This document shows positions 1-12,690 of a DNA stretch of 64,000 nt, piece after piece. A program made the position numbers and the translations under genes. Each line of letters opens with the position of its first letter. Position 1 is the stretch's first letter. Origin of the DNA: Mimachlamys varia. Lineage: Eukaryota > Mollusca > Bivalvia > Pectinida > Pectinidae. The stretch is taken from contig OX392536.1 in NCBI GenBank assembly GCA_947623455.1, forward strand, positions 9,543,282-9,607,281, given 5' to 3'. The notes under the pieces were generated by a model that did no database searches, was not told the origin of the DNA, and saw only the letters and a list, made by a program, of their open reading frames with translations.

Positions 1-3000
1 GCAATTAGCAGAGATGCACCAATCACCATTCAACTCGGGAAGATTTTCGCCCGTCTTTGTATATGCTTGTTTTAATTACGGCTGTCCCCCCGTAACCATG
101 CTCCGGTACCACCAGGTCTAGTGCCGCCACCTAATCCAATCGCCCGTCTAATAAGGTGCGAGTGATCTACATATTTAAGGATGGCCTTGACACCAGACTA
201 TATCCGGAAACATTCTTACTTCATACGGGAGGCTGTTTTTTTACATATGAAAGTCGACAAAAATATTTCCAAAACTGCAGCCAAATTTTGTCGGCTGTTA
301 TCAAATTACAACGGGTTTTTTTAACAAAAGAAAAGGAACGAAAAAGTATTTCCAAAATTGCAGCCAAATGTTAGCTAATACAATGAGTCTTGGATACAGT
401 GAAATATTTACATGTGTGATGTTCTGCACAAATAACAAAGCCAGCATGTCTTAGTTACTGAAACCATACAGGGGTACTTCCTGTCTAGTTGGATGATATT
501 TTTTTTCAATTAAATTTGCAAAACTTTCAATTAAAAATTAACAAAAGCATTTTCGAATCGAGGCTACAAAACCAAATGGAAGGTCTATGTTCCAAGGTGA
601 AAAACTGGTAATGCTGAAAGTCTGAGAAGCAGAAAGAGTTTAAGTTGTAATTGGACACATTTGAGAGCATGATACGTATTGAATCCAAATAACGTCGCAA
701 GGAGACACATCATGAAACCAGTGGCAGACATGCACAGCGCCATTCAAACCACATCATGTTTTCCTGTCATAATTATTGTTGCCTTGCCAGAGAATTAGCT
801 CCGATGGAGAGAGATAGCATGAGTCCATGTACAGAGATAATTTTTCATGCGAGTTTCTAGGTCACAGCTATAACACATACTCTACTTTAATTCAATGACT
901 TATTTCACAGTCTCTTATAATACAACTTTATCACCTCAAAGGTAGCCTATAACACTACGACCTTCTCATTTAATGATTTCCCTTCAATAAAATTTAATAC
1001 CATTACATATTTCTAGCTAGTGATTTTTTCTTCTTTCCTTTGTGGAGCTGGAAAAGAAAATCATTAAAGAAACATAAAATCTAACTTGGATGATTTCAAC
1101 ATAACTTATATGAGCACCTTTTCCCAGGTTAGCCGAGTAAATAAGGTTAAAATCAAATATACCCATAAACAGTATTACAACACAGATTGTGTTAAAGAAT
1201 CTCACTGACTCCTTCAAATAACATCTGAGCTATGATACCATGGGGGACATTCATTTTCTGCGCCCCACCTTATTTTACAGGTAGCTCCTCTATACAAATT
1301 TTACCGCATTGAATTATCTAAAAATTTTATTATCTAAACAAAAATTGATTTTGACAGAAATCTCCCCATCAAAAACTAAATACCCCTTCAAGTCCTTACC
1401 AAGCCCTCAATGTTCCCACCTGTACTGGGATCTCCTGGCAAAAACTCAATACCAGTAGTGACCAAAGTGTAGCGGATTCTTACAAAAGTTTGCAAGCAAA
1501 TTTTTTCATAACCCTATGAAACTAAAAAATAATTGACATTAACGTTTCTAATTAATTTTTGAAACTTATTTTCAAATTTGAAACATATTTATGTACAATT
1601 CGACTTATCTAACAATGGATTCTTTTTTACAAATCAATATGCAACTTCAATTGCCGTATTAATTTTGACGTCACATTTTTCGCGCCTTTTTCATAGAGCT
1701 ATGAAAAGAAAATCTCAACCAATCAGAAAGGCGCATTCTGCATACAATCAATGGAAAATTAATTATTATATCATTTTACGCATATCCTATGGGCAAAGAA
1801 AGGATTACTCTGTAAAAGAAAGGATTACTCTGTAATGCACATGCGCACTGAGAGTGTATTGGAAATGTATACTTCAGAGTATAAAACATGTTTCCTAAAT
1901 GATGGAAAAATTATTATAACCCAAAAAATTTACAGTTAAATGCTCGTAGAAATAGGAGAAAACTTGTCCAATGTTGATCATCTATTAATGACTGACGCCA
2001 TCGTGCCTTTAAAAAGATGAATTTATCACCAAATTGTCATGCAAAACAAAAGCACAGTGAATTCTAATTACCAGTAAGACTATATTGTGACACATCCATA
2101 CACCGCTAATGTCTTTGCTAGTTGAATCCCTACTTAGATATCAAATGACCCTCCGACTATTTAACCACCATTACGAATGTTTAACAAATATTGGAATATT
2201 AATGAGAAGAAGTGACAATAAATATGCATCACAACACCAGCCTCTCAGTCGCCATGGCAACCCTCATGTCAATGTTTGCAAGCTCTCCAATCATGATTAT
2301 CTGGTCGTCAATATTTTATTCCCCTTCATATGGGAATGTGTGAATGATTACAATTATTCACAGACACAGAAGATCAGTTGAAGGGAGGCAACTCCAATAA
2401 CTAAATCTAACCACACAACTTTAACAAGCAAAGCAGAAGAGCCCTTTGATCACTGGTCAAATGTCCTGTTTTTTTTCTGGCACACAAGTAAATCACAGTG
2501 CCCGGAGAAAATTAAATCTCTTTATTAACCAGACCTAAGCCTGTTATGTGTAAAACTCAAAACTGTTTGTGCTGTTTTGATAAAAGGTTCATAAAGCACG
2601 GCCAGTGTGATGTTTCTGTTTCATGTTTCCATGATTTCAGTACCTTAGTCTAGATACAGGAATTTTGGTAATGGAACCCTCACCGAAAATTGGGGAAAAT
2701 ATATCTGAATTTTTAACTGAGGAAAAATTTTAACTTTTTTTTTAAAAGTATCATCTTAAAGACCAAAGCACCTAAAAAGATAGATTTTAAGTACTCACAC
2801 AACTAAATCTGCCTATCACAAAGTGTTTCATACGTTTGTAGTCACTACCGAAAATTTGTTCCGGCCAAGTACAGTGATTCTGAGTAATCTAAATAGGTAT
2901 TTGTTGACATATTCTGCATTGAATGAAATCTATAGATATTGAACTTTACGAAAATGTATACTTTTGGTATATTTTGATATGTGCTGGCAGATTGATATGG

Positions 3001-3348
3001 GGGTCAAAAGTCAGGAGGGTGTTCCTGTCCCATTTCACTGGTTTGACATGTAAATTTCCGGTTGTCCGAAGCAGACTTCTGTAGCGAGCTAAAATGCCAG
3101 TAAACTCCTCATAAAATGCCATTTGAAGTCTTTGCCATGTATGTATCTGTGAATCCAGGCAGTTGTCACTAGTGTTGAACTTCAAATATTAAAAGTCATT
3201 AGCTCTAAAGCTTAGTAATAACATAAAGTAAATTATTTAGTTGTGCGAGTCCTTTTACATAGTCTCCTGAATACAAGATGACTTTTTTTTATAATTTCAG
3301 AATTTCTCAGGGCATTTGGGAAGATAATGTTACAATTTTCAATCGGAA
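1..3348. other. Non-coding stretch, no gene recognised
   Basis: AT-rich sequence with only short open frames that match nothing I recognise. It lies downstream of the minus-strand TIA1-like exons at 14.5-14.9 kb, so it may be intron of that gene or intergenic. Visible items are a promoter-like motif cluster at 1666-1723 and a direct 21-bp duplication at about 1795-1836. I looked on the minus strand for later RRM exons of the TIA1-like gene and did not find any, but short exons could be missed by eye. Confidence 0.5.
1666..1723. promoter_or_regulatory. Promoter-like cluster: CRE, E2F-like and CCAAT motifs
   Basis: A palindromic CRE core TGACGTCA (1666-1673), an E2F-like TTTCGCGCC (1678-1686) and a CCAAT box (1719-1723) lie within 58 bp. 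A GCGCA and a CATGCGCAC (NRF1-like half site, about 1847) follow. The motifs are seen directly; a promoter role is inference, because no gene start was recognised on either side. Confidence 0.3.
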
Positions 3349-4621
3349 CGGGTCTCTGTACCGGCCGAACCCTTTCAATACCTGGCAAACACCTTGGTAA
3401 CGGGTCTCTGTACCAGCCGAACCCTTTCAATACCTGGCAAAGACCCTGGTAACGGGTCTCTGTACCGGTCGAGCCCTTTCAATACCTGGCAATAACCTTG
3501 GTATGGGGTCTCTGTACCGACCGAACCCTTTCAATACCTAGTAAACACCTTGGTATGGGGTCTCTGTACCGACCGAACCCTTTCAATACCTAGCAAACAC
3601 CTTGGTATGGGGTCTCTGTACCGACCGAACCCTTTCAGTACCTGGCAAACACCTTGGTAACGGGTCTCTGTACCGGCCGAACCCTTTCAATACCTGGCAA
3701 ACACCTTGGTAACGGGTCTCTGTACCGACCGAACCCTTTCAGTACCTGGCAAACACCTTGGTAACGGGTCTCTGTACCGGCCGAACCCTTTCAATACCTG
3801 GCAAACACCTTGGTAACGGGTCTCTGTACCGGCCGAACCCTTTCAATACCTGACAAACACCTTTGGAACTAGTCCCTGTACTAGCCGAACCCTTTCAATA
3901 CCTGGCAAACACCTTGGTAACGGGCCTCTGTACCGGCTTAACCCTTTAAATACCTGGCAAACACCGTGAAAATGGGTCTCTGTACCGGCCGAACCCTTTC
4001 AATATCTGGCAAACACCTTGGTAACGGGTCTCTGTACCGGCCGAACCCTTTCAATACCTGGTAAACACCGTGAAAACGGGTCTCTGTATCGGCCGAACCC
4101 TTTCAATACCTGGCAAACACCTTGGTAACTGGTCTCTGTACCGGCCGAACCCTTTCAATACCTGGTAAACACCGTGAAAACGGGTCTCTGTACCGGCCGA
4201 ACCCTTTCAATACCTGGCAAACAACTTGGGAACGGGTCTCTGTACCGGCCGAACCCTTTCAATACCTGACAAACACCTTTGGAACTGGTCTCTGTATCGG
4301 CCGAACCCTTTCAATACCTGGCAAACACCTTGGTAACGGGTCTCTGTACCGGCCGAACCCTTTCAATACCTAGCAAACACCTTTGGGACTGGTCTCTGTA
4401 CCGGCCGAACCCTTTCAATACCTGGCAAACACCTTGGTAACGGGTCTCTGTATCGGCCGAACCCTTTCGATACCTGGCAAACACCTAGAAAACGGATCTC
4501 TGTACCGGCCGAACCCTTTCAATACCTGGCAAACACCTTGGTAACGGGTCTCTGTACCGGCCGAACCCTTTCAATACCTGGCAAACAACTTGGTAACGGG
4601 TCTCTGTACCGGCCGAACCCT
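3349..4621. repeat. 52-bp minisatellite, about 24.5 copies
   Basis: The unit begins CGGGTCTCTGTACCGGCCGA and ends near ACACCTTGGTAA. The first unit starts at 3349 and the last, partial one at 4597. That distance is 1248 bp, exactly 24 x 52, so there is no net indel across the array. Units differ by substitutions, for example a variant carrying CCGTGAAAACGGG. Because 52 is not divisible by three, the open frames here shift from unit to unit and are not coding. Confidence 0.95.
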
Positions 4622-5042
4622 TTTCCAGAAAAGTTGACAGTACAGATTCCCATAGCAGGCACAACACCTCAGATATTCATTGTAAATTAGTTTTGGTCAT
4701 AGCTGCTTCTCTAATAAATCTCAATTCATGTCCTTCCAATGATGAAGGGAAAACCGGAACAGCAGAATAATGACCAGAGGTTCAGCTATTGAGTTTGAAT
4801 CCTGGGCCTAATAAAGATTTCAACAATGAAAAAGTCAATTGCAGATATTGAAAATAGTTTTTTGGCTTCATAGATCTTCAGTTTTTTCCCCACAACTTTT
4901 AGAAAATAAAGATTTTTTGATAAATTACAGCCGGGAACAAGAAATTAAGCTTCAGCACACTACCCATGCTTGAGCATGAGAATGGTTTCATGAATTAGAG
5001 TCCTGGTCTTGTATATTTAATCTCAGAATTGTGCTGTTTAAA

Positions 5043-5127
5043 TCATTCACCCCTGAAATTTCATAATGCACCAGTCCAACGTTAGAAATGGTAGAGCTCA
5101 AAGGTGTTTTCAGGGGTGAATGAGTTC
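5043..5127. mobile_element. Foldback element, about 85 bp (copy 1)
   Basis: It opens with TCATTCACCCCTGAAATTTC and closes with the inverted sequence TTTCAGGGGTGAATGA. Related copies lie at 5522-5604, 41332-41384 and 52009-52091. There is no coding capacity, so this is a MITE-like element of unknown superfamily. Confidence 0.65.
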
Positions 5128-5521
5128 ATTTTTATCCCATTTAAGTCCAACAATTCATGGTTTTTAAATATACGTTCATATCAGAAAAAGGTGTCAAAGC
5201 AAAATTGTATTTTAACAGTGCAACAAGAATCCTTCAATAAAGAAACTTAAATACAAACTTATCTACTGTTACTCTTTCAGTAAACAAGAGTTACTTCCCT
5301 TTTGGGTTATACGTCATTTCCACTGTGACATCATTATATTGATAGATAACCAACGTAAACATGAAGGAAACTGTGTCTGAAATTCTGTTTCTTGGCAATC
5401 TAATGATGTCACATTGATATTGACATAGATACCAACCAAAATGGGAGATAACTCATGGTATTGACATAAATACCAACCAAAATGGGAGATACTCATGTTT
5501 TAAACCCAATATGAATCTTAC

Positions 5522-5604
5522 CTCATTCACACCTGAAATTTCATAATGGACTATTCCAGACTTTGAATTGGAAGATTTCAAATGTGTCTATGGGGTGAAT
5601 GAGC
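5522..5604. mobile_element. Foldback element, about 83 bp (copy 2)
   Basis: The left end is CTCATTCACACCTGAAATTT and the right end is ATGGGGTGAATGAG, inverted relative to each other. The middle differs from copy 1, as expected for an old copy. Confidence 0.6.
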
Positions 5605-6432
5605 AAATACAATATATTTACCAACCTGAAGAAAATGTTTTAACATACTGCATTCTGCATTGCTAAGCAAATGTGACTTAGCAACGATTGTAAGTAAATA
5701 ATATGTACAAAAGAATTTCCAAATGATGGAATCATTTTATATGTTTACCAAATCCTCCAGCAGATTTAAAGCAAACAGATTTTTCCAGATTAAAGTAAAT
5801 ATTGTTTAGTATATAATATGTAAAATGAATTTCTTACCTCAGGCTGAAAAGTTCCCGATACCTGGAACGATAATTTTGTGTTTTTATGAGAATCAATTTT
5901 ATGACAATTTGTGTGCAACTTGTTTTTAATTTGTTGCCAATAAAGTGTAGGTATATGTACATGTGTAAATCAGTCATTACAAATAATGTTAAAACCTGGG
6001 CTCCATTTCCATTTTTTATCAACTGGTGAGCATATTTTGAATTAATTTTCTGTTGATTTTCTTTCTATGATGGTTGAATTCTTTCTGTGAAAACCCTTTT
6101 GTGTAAAAGAAGAAAAAAAAAGAATTTCCAAAACACTTAAAACACTGGTTCAAGTCATGTAATTTTTTTTAAAGTTATTTACGAAAACCTCTTTTAATAC
6201 ATCCAACACTGTAACATGTACTTGCGAAGAATAGCTAATATTCAAAAGTTTGTACAATCAACCTCAATCACACTGGGTTAGTTATCAGTGTTATCAAGCC
6301 CTTTTACCACTGTTCGTCTGTAGTCCACAATGGAATCATCCAGATATAAATTCACTTACATACGACAATAGGGATAAAAGGGTAAAAACAGGTCACAGCT
6401 ATCTTTGTTATACTTTTCTATTAAAACATATA

Positions 6433-6608
6433 CAGTCAAACTCGTTACCTCAAACTTGTATAACTTAAAGACCCCGTTTAATTCTAAGCATTCTGTCCAT
6501 CCCAGCAACACTTCACACTAAGTATTCAAACTTCCTTAACTCAAATACTTGGATAACTGGAAGTTTACCCATCGTCCCGCCAACTTCTGAGAAAACGAGG
6601 TTCGACTG
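6433..6608. mobile_element. Tc1/mariner-like MITE, 176 bp
   Basis: The left end CAGTCAAACTCGTTACCTCA and the right end TGAGAAAACGAGGTTCGACTG form imperfect terminal inverted repeats. CAGT termini and a TA at the left flank fit Tc1/mariner-derived MITEs. There is no transposase reading frame. A similar terminus occurs in the nested element at 42828-43005. Confidence 0.6.
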
Positions 6609-6750
6609 TTCGATAGTGAATTCTGTAATTTTCACTCTATCCCCTTTGCAACAGAACCTATTGAAAGTCGTCATTTTTCTCATGTAAATTTAAAAGAAAA
6701 ATCAGTTATTGTGTTTCTTCCTTTTTATTTTTAAACACCTTTCTATTTAA

Positions 6751-7142
6751 AGGCCCAATATATGTAACTTCAGAAAACTTTTCATGATTCTGAAAAATTT
6801 CTGAAAATAAATCCAGTTGGTAACCATTCAAAAACAAGCCAACAACGAAGTAAACCTGACCGGTAACTAACAAGAAATTCTTGACAGAAAAATCCAAAGA
6901 ATTGAAAATAACTCAGGTGGGGCCCACTTTATCAACAAGCCAAGGTAAAAGACGGTTCAAAATGGATGCGTGTTTACAAATACTGAGATTTAACTGCTGC
7001 TGTACCAGTAACCGCGTAAGAATTCATCTTTAATATTGCTAATATCAGTTAATCTTAACTAAATCTATAAACACAAAAAAGTTATTACCAGTAGGCTTTA
7101 TTTTTGCTTCAAGTTTTGCCGAAAGTTATGTATATTTGGCCT
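6751..7142. mobile_element. TTAA-flanked MITE, 392 bp (copy 1)
   Basis: The ends AGGCCCAATATATGTAACTT and (inverted) AAGTTATGTATATTTGGCCT form a TIR of about 23 bp. TTAA flanks both sides (6747-6750 and 7143-7146). A second copy, alignable along its whole length, lies at 34091-34475. A TTAA duplication is typical of piggyBac-type insertion, so a non-autonomous piggyBac relative is the best guess. The short open frames inside it are not genes. Confidence 0.75.
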
Positions 7143-7146
7143 TTAA

Positions 7147-8402
7147 ATGAAGTTTAATTGATTACATCATGTAGTGCTTTGTCTAAACAGGAATACAGAA
7201 GTCCAGACGCAGATTAAGATAGGTTAGATATTTTGATGAAATTAATCTGATATTTGTATGTTGTATAGGCTAAACAAGGAATTATCAGACTTAACAAATT
7301 AAGGCCCAAAGCTCAAGAGGAAACGAATAAGTTGGTCACACATGTACAGGGGTGTGCTGATAGATATGTTAGAGGTTTGGCTGCATTTAACAATCAGTCT
7401 AGTAGTTGTTGAGAAGTGTACATCAAATTCTGATTCCCTAAACACTAACATCCCAGCCCCAAATCTCATTGTTTGGGATAGGAGAAAATACAATAAAACA
7501 CACAGGACTCAGTCTTAATGGACATTGGGCAGGGTTTCTGTCACTATGTCAGTAATAATGAACTAGGCAAACTCCTTTGGCCAATAGATTTTTCATGTCA
7601 GGGCTACTGAACTTGTTCCTTAGCTTGAAAATAAAGATAAGTTTTTTTAATGTCTACGTAGTAATGGAAGCGCAAAACCCCGATTCTATTTTCATTTATA
7701 CCATGTTGTTTTAGGAAATAAAATGAAAACTTGAATATTTATGTTCAGAATATGTTTTTTGGTATTTTGCATATCATGTTACAATATGTATCTAATGAAG
7801 CTCTGTCAGGAAAAATTAGCTCAGAGGAGGAGTTACCTCCCCTAGGCTACATCATATCTTGACTAACAGACTAGCATTTCATGAAAATAAGCCAAAGCAA
7901 TGGTCTTACTTACCAGGGCAGATATTTTGAGATAATAAGTAAGTCAGTCTCATATAGTTTTAGTTACAGCTTACAGAACTTTGGGAGCTACCTTGTTTTC
8001 CATAACGTACAACTAAGAACTGATCTATCAGTCACAAAGTGTGCAGGTTAATATCACAGTCAGATATTGCAAGAGGGTACAGTTTCTCCAATCTGATTAA
8101 AATTATATCTTGATATCCACACTGTTCTGTAAACTTCTCTCTGCTGCGTCAAGAATAGAGATCCCATAGGGAGTACGGTCTGGTGACTTTAAGCATTAGC
8201 CAATCAAATCATCGCTTACAGAATCTTCAGGGTGAATGTTTATTGGCGAAAATCTTGCATAATCCTATCTACACTGTGTGTTAAGCAATTTTGTCACAAC
8301 AAACTAATTTGCAGTGCTGTGACTTGCTGCAGATGACAGTGTCAACTAGCTGTCATCAACTGGAAAATTCTACGGAAGTGTGAAGTAAAAAGTCTACAAA
8401 GT
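7147..8402. other. Non-coding stretch, nothing recognised
   Basis: Unique-looking AT-rich sequence between a MITE and the 69-bp array. I see no recognisable exon, RNA gene or repeat. Confidence 0.4.
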
Positions 8403-11135
8403 TCAATGTCCAATCAAAGTGTATGATACCTGTTTTCGTCCCCTAGTGTATGACAATACCTAGCCAAACAGCTTATGTCCAATCAAAGTGTATGATACCT
8501 GTTTTAGTCCCCTAGTGTATGACAATACCTAGCCAAACAGCTTATGTCCAATCAAAGTGTATGATACCTGTTTTAGTCCCCTAGTGTATGACAATACCTA
8601 GATAGACAGCTTATGTCCAATCAAAGTGTATGATACCTGTTTTCGTCCCCTAGTGTATGACAATACCTAGATAGACAGCTTATGTCCAATAAAAGTGTAT
8701 GATACCTGTTTTCGTCCCCTAGTGTATGACAATACCTAGCCAAACAGCTTATGTCCAATCAAAGTGTATGATACCTGTTTTAGTCCCCTAGTGTATGACA
8801 ATACCTAGATAGACAGCTTATGTCCAATCAAAGTGTATGATACCTGTTTTAGTCCCCTAGTGTATGACAATACCCAGATAGACAGCTTATGACCAATCAA
8901 AGTGTATGATACCTGTTTTAGTCCCCTAGTGTATGACAATACCTAGTTAGACAGGTTATGTCCAATCAAAGTGTATGATACCTGTTTTAGTCCCCTAGTG
9001 TATGACAATACCTAGTTAGACAGCTTATGACCAATCAAAGTGTATGATACCTGTTTTCGTCCCCTAGTGTATGACAATACCTAGATAGACAGCTTATGTC
9101 CAATCAAAGTGTATGATACCTGTTTTAGTCCCCTAGTGTATGACAATACCTAGCCAAACAGGTTATGTCCAATCAAAGTGTATGATACCTGTTTTAGTCC
9201 CCTAGTGTATGACAATACCTAGATAGACAGCTTATGTCCAATCCAAGTGTATGATACCTGTTTTAGTCCCCTAGTGTATGACAATACCTAGTTAGACAGC
9301 TTATGTCCAATCAAAGTGTATGATACCTGTTTTAGTCCCCTAGTGTATGACAATACCTAGACAGCTTATGTCCAATCAAAGTGTATGATACCTGTTTTAG
9401 TCCCCTAGTGTATGACAATAACTAGATAGACAGCTTATGTCCAATCAAAGTGTATGATACCTGTTTTAGTCCCCTAGTGTATGACAATACCTAGCTAGAC
9501 AGGTTGTGTCCAATCAAAGTGTATGATACCTGTTTTAGTCCCCTAGTGTATGACAATACCTAGTTAGACAGCTCATGTCCAATCAAAGTGTATGATACCT
9601 GTTTTAGTCCCCTAGTGTATGACAATACCTAGTTAGACAGCTTATGTCCAATCAAAGTGTATGATACCTGTTTTAGTCCCCTAGTGTATGACAATACCTA
9701 GATAGACAGCTTATGTCCAATCAAAGTGTATGATACCTGTTTTAGTCCCCTAGTGTATGACAATACCTAGCTAGACAGGTTGTGTCCAATCAAAGTGTAT
9801 GATACCTGTTTTAGTCCCCTAGTGTATGACAATACCTAGATAGACAGGTTATGTCCAATCAAAGTGTATGATACCTGTTTTAGTCCCCTAGTGTATGACA
9901 ATAACTAGAGAGACAGCTTATGTCCAATCAAAGTGTATGATACCTGTTTTAGTCCCCTAGTGTATGACAATACCCAGATAGACAGCTTATGACCAATCAA
10001 AGTGTATGATACCTGTTTTAGTCCCCTAGTGTATGACAATACCTAGTTAGACAGGTTATGTCCAATCAAAGTGTATGATACCTGTTTTAGTCCCCTAGTG
10101 TATGACAATACCTAGCCAAACAGCTTATGTCCAATCAAAGTGTATGATACCTGTTTTAGTCCCCTAGTGTATGACAATACCTAGATAGACAGCTTATGTC
10201 CAATCAAAGTGTATGATACCTGTTTTGTCCCCTAGTGTATGACAATACCTAGTTAGACAGCTTATGTCCAATCAAAGTGTATGATATCTGTTTTGTCCCC
10301 TAGTGTATGACAATACCTAGTTAGACAGCTTATGTCCAATCAAAGTGTATGATACCTGTTTTGTCCCCTAGTGTATGACAATACCCAGATAGACAGCTTA
10401 TGACCAATCAAAGTGTATGATACCTGTTTTGTCCCCTAGTGTATGACAATACCCAGATAGACAGCTTATGACCAATCAAAGTGTATGATACCTGTTTTGT
10501 CCCCTAGTGTATGACAATACCCAGATAGACAGCTTATGTCCAATCAAAGTGTATGATACCTGTTTTGTCCCCTAGTGTATGACAATACCTAGTTAGACAG
10601 CTTATGTCCAATCAAAGTGTATGATACCTGTTTTAGTCCCCTAGTGTATGACAATACCTAGATAGACAGCTTATGTCCAATCAAAGTGTATGATACCTGT
10701 TTTGTCCCCTAGTGTATGACAATACCTAGTTAGACAGCTCATGTCCAATCAAAGTGTATGATACCTGTTTCAGTCACAGCTTATATCCAATCAAAGTGTA
10801 TGATACCTGTTTTAGTCCCCTAGTGTATGACAATACCTAGCTAAACAGCTCATGTCCAATCAAAGTGTATGATACCTGTTTTAGTCACAGCTAATGTCCA
10901 ATCAAAGTGTATGATACCTGTTTCAGTCACAGCTTATATCCAATCAAAGTGTATGGTACCTGTTTTAGTCTCCTTATGTATGACAATATCTAGTTAGACA
11001 GCTTATATCCAATCAAAGTGTATGGTACCTGTTTTAGTCCCCTAGTGTATGACAATACCTAGTTAGACAGCTTATATCCAATCAAAGTGTATGATACCTG
11101 TTTTAGTCTCCTTATGTATGACAATATCTAGTTAC
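8403..11135. repeat. 69-bp satellite-like array, about 40 copies
   Basis: The unit runs from TTATGTCCAATCAAAGTGTA through GATACCTGTTTTAGTCCCCT to GACAATACCTAGATAGACAG. The 69-bp spacing is measured directly (8471 to 8540). Units vary at the linker (CTAGATAGACAG, CTAGTTAGACAG, CTAGCCAAACAG) and in TGTCC/TGACC. Near the right end several units lack about 34 bp, and the array decays after 11100. GTGTATGATACCTG and GTGTATGACAATACC within each unit suggest the 69-mer grew from a shorter ancestor. All frames contain stops. Each unit carries CCAAT. Confidence 0.95.
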
Positions 11136-11822
11136 ATGTAGGTCATGTATGATTACATTTGTCCAATCACAGCCTCAGCATATTATGACAATACTTGACA
11201 AATCACGATATGACACCTGTATAGAGTCATTGTCATACCTGTTAGATATTCACGAATTGTTTTGTGTGCAGTAATTGGATTTCGCCAATTTAAATATCTT
11301 TTAAAGAGCAAAATTTGAGAAAGGATCGCAAAAAAAAAAAGATGACTTCAGAATTCCGTTAAAATAAATATATCCGTATCACGAGTCATGTAGATGGGAA
11401 CCCACAGGACTTGGTCGATTAAATGTTTATATCAAAAGAATGTGTTGTTTAATACTGTGTCTAAAAAGCACGCAAATGGCCCATTCAGTCATTGTCAGGT
11501 TTTGTATGAAAAAAAAAATAATCAACAAAACATTTAAAACAACATATTGTATAATATATATGGATATTATATATTGTATACCAAGAACATGTAAGAAAAA
11601 AAATTAATACTTAGAGTCAATCACATAGCTCCAATCTTTTTTTGTGATGGAAGTACACACCTGAAAAATAAAGTGTAGAAAGCAGTCCTACTTCACTTAA
11701 GGCCAAGGCAGTGTCATTCTTAGATTCTCGTCTTATCAAAATTGTCTTGTACACAATAAGTGCAAAATTCACCCTTACTCTAAACATGTCTTATCAAATA
11801 GTCCAGTGCTGATTTTGAAAGT

Positions 11823-12690
11823 AGTGTACCCTCACTATATCGCCACCTTTCATCCAGAGCAATTATGGTGGCATAACGAGAATGGGCGATAGTATTGAAT
11901 CATGAAAATTATAACCATGAAATTATATAGCAGATTACATTATCTTATACTAGTTATGCCAGTGTTTTTCCTGACTATATAACTGGGTACACCAAACGAC
12001 TCCATTCCCAATGCGTTTTAGCGTTATTTTTTCCCAAAATTAACTAAAAAATTCCCAATTATTATGCCTTTTCAAAATCTGGGAAAAAAGGACAAGCACA
12101 TGATGTTATAATGAATGAAAAATCATTAAAAGAAAATTCAGTGAGTGAGTCTGTCACTCAGACTCACCATGTAACTCACAGCTCTTTGTTTTCGTTGTTT
12201 ACCATACCGTAAAGCTAAATGATACACTGTGCACTGTAAAATTGGTTAGCATGGATCCGGAACATTTAATGAGTGTGGTTGGATTTCATTTTTTCCCAAT
12301 TTATTACCTGTTCGCGCTACTTTTTTTCCCAATTTTGCAAATTGAATTTTTCCCAAAATACCCAGGAAAAACACTGTATGCCCGCTTCCGTCTTGGAGTT
12401 ACCTATACAAGTTGCTCGAGTGAAGTCGGGGAAATACCCTTATGTCTATAAATAGAACACCAAAAAGAGTTCCTCGATCATCAAAAACAGAAGAGAATTG
12501 GCGATGTCATAGAGAGAAGTATAAAGCGATTCACAATGTTTGTATTGTGATCAATATGGCAGATGGGGTATATGAGGGTGGCGAACTCTTACAAGGGAAT
12601 TATATAGGACAGAAATACATTCTAGAGTTTTGGTGAGGGTATGCGAGGATGGCTGTAGATTCCAGTGGCGATATATTGAGGGTACAATGT
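11823..12690. mobile_element. MITE with AGTGTACCCTC termini, interrupted by another element
   Basis: The left end AGTGTACCCTCACTATATCG and the right end GATATATTGAGGGTACAAT are inverted. The same family is intact at 36943-37357 (415 bp). This copy is longer because a second TIR element (11960-12376) sits inside it. Shared internal stretches include the segment near 12460 with AGAGTTCCTCGATC and the one near 12590 with AATTATATAGGACAGAAAT. Confidence 0.7.
11960..12376. mobile_element. hAT-like MITE nested in the preceding element, 417 bp
   Basis: The termini CAGTGTTTTTCCTG and (inverted) CAGGAAAAACACTG are of the CAGTG type common in hAT elements. TATGC occurs on both flanks, which could be the remains of a target duplication. 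The interior is rich in TTTCCCAATTT tracts. Related tracts occur at about 40900-40950, 45350-45640 and 59225-59310. Confidence 0.65.

Larger units (their letters stand above)
4622..6432. other. Non-coding stretch with two small foldback elements
   Basis: No gene recognised. It contains two foldback elements (5043-5127, 5522-5604) and a two-copy direct repeat of about 40 bp around 5416-5497, built on the motif ATACCAACCAAAATGGGAGA. Confidence 0.5.

Noticed and set aside
2946..3185. Minus-strand 79-codon frame (MKFNTSDNCLDSQIHTWQ...)
   Set aside because: Checked as a possible exon of the TIA1-like gene or a transposon. No RRM or transposase motif and no convincing splice sites.
3349..11135. 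Regular repeat arrays as possible CRISPR arrays
   Set aside because: Units are contiguous variants of one sequence without unique spacers, and the window is clearly eukaryotic.
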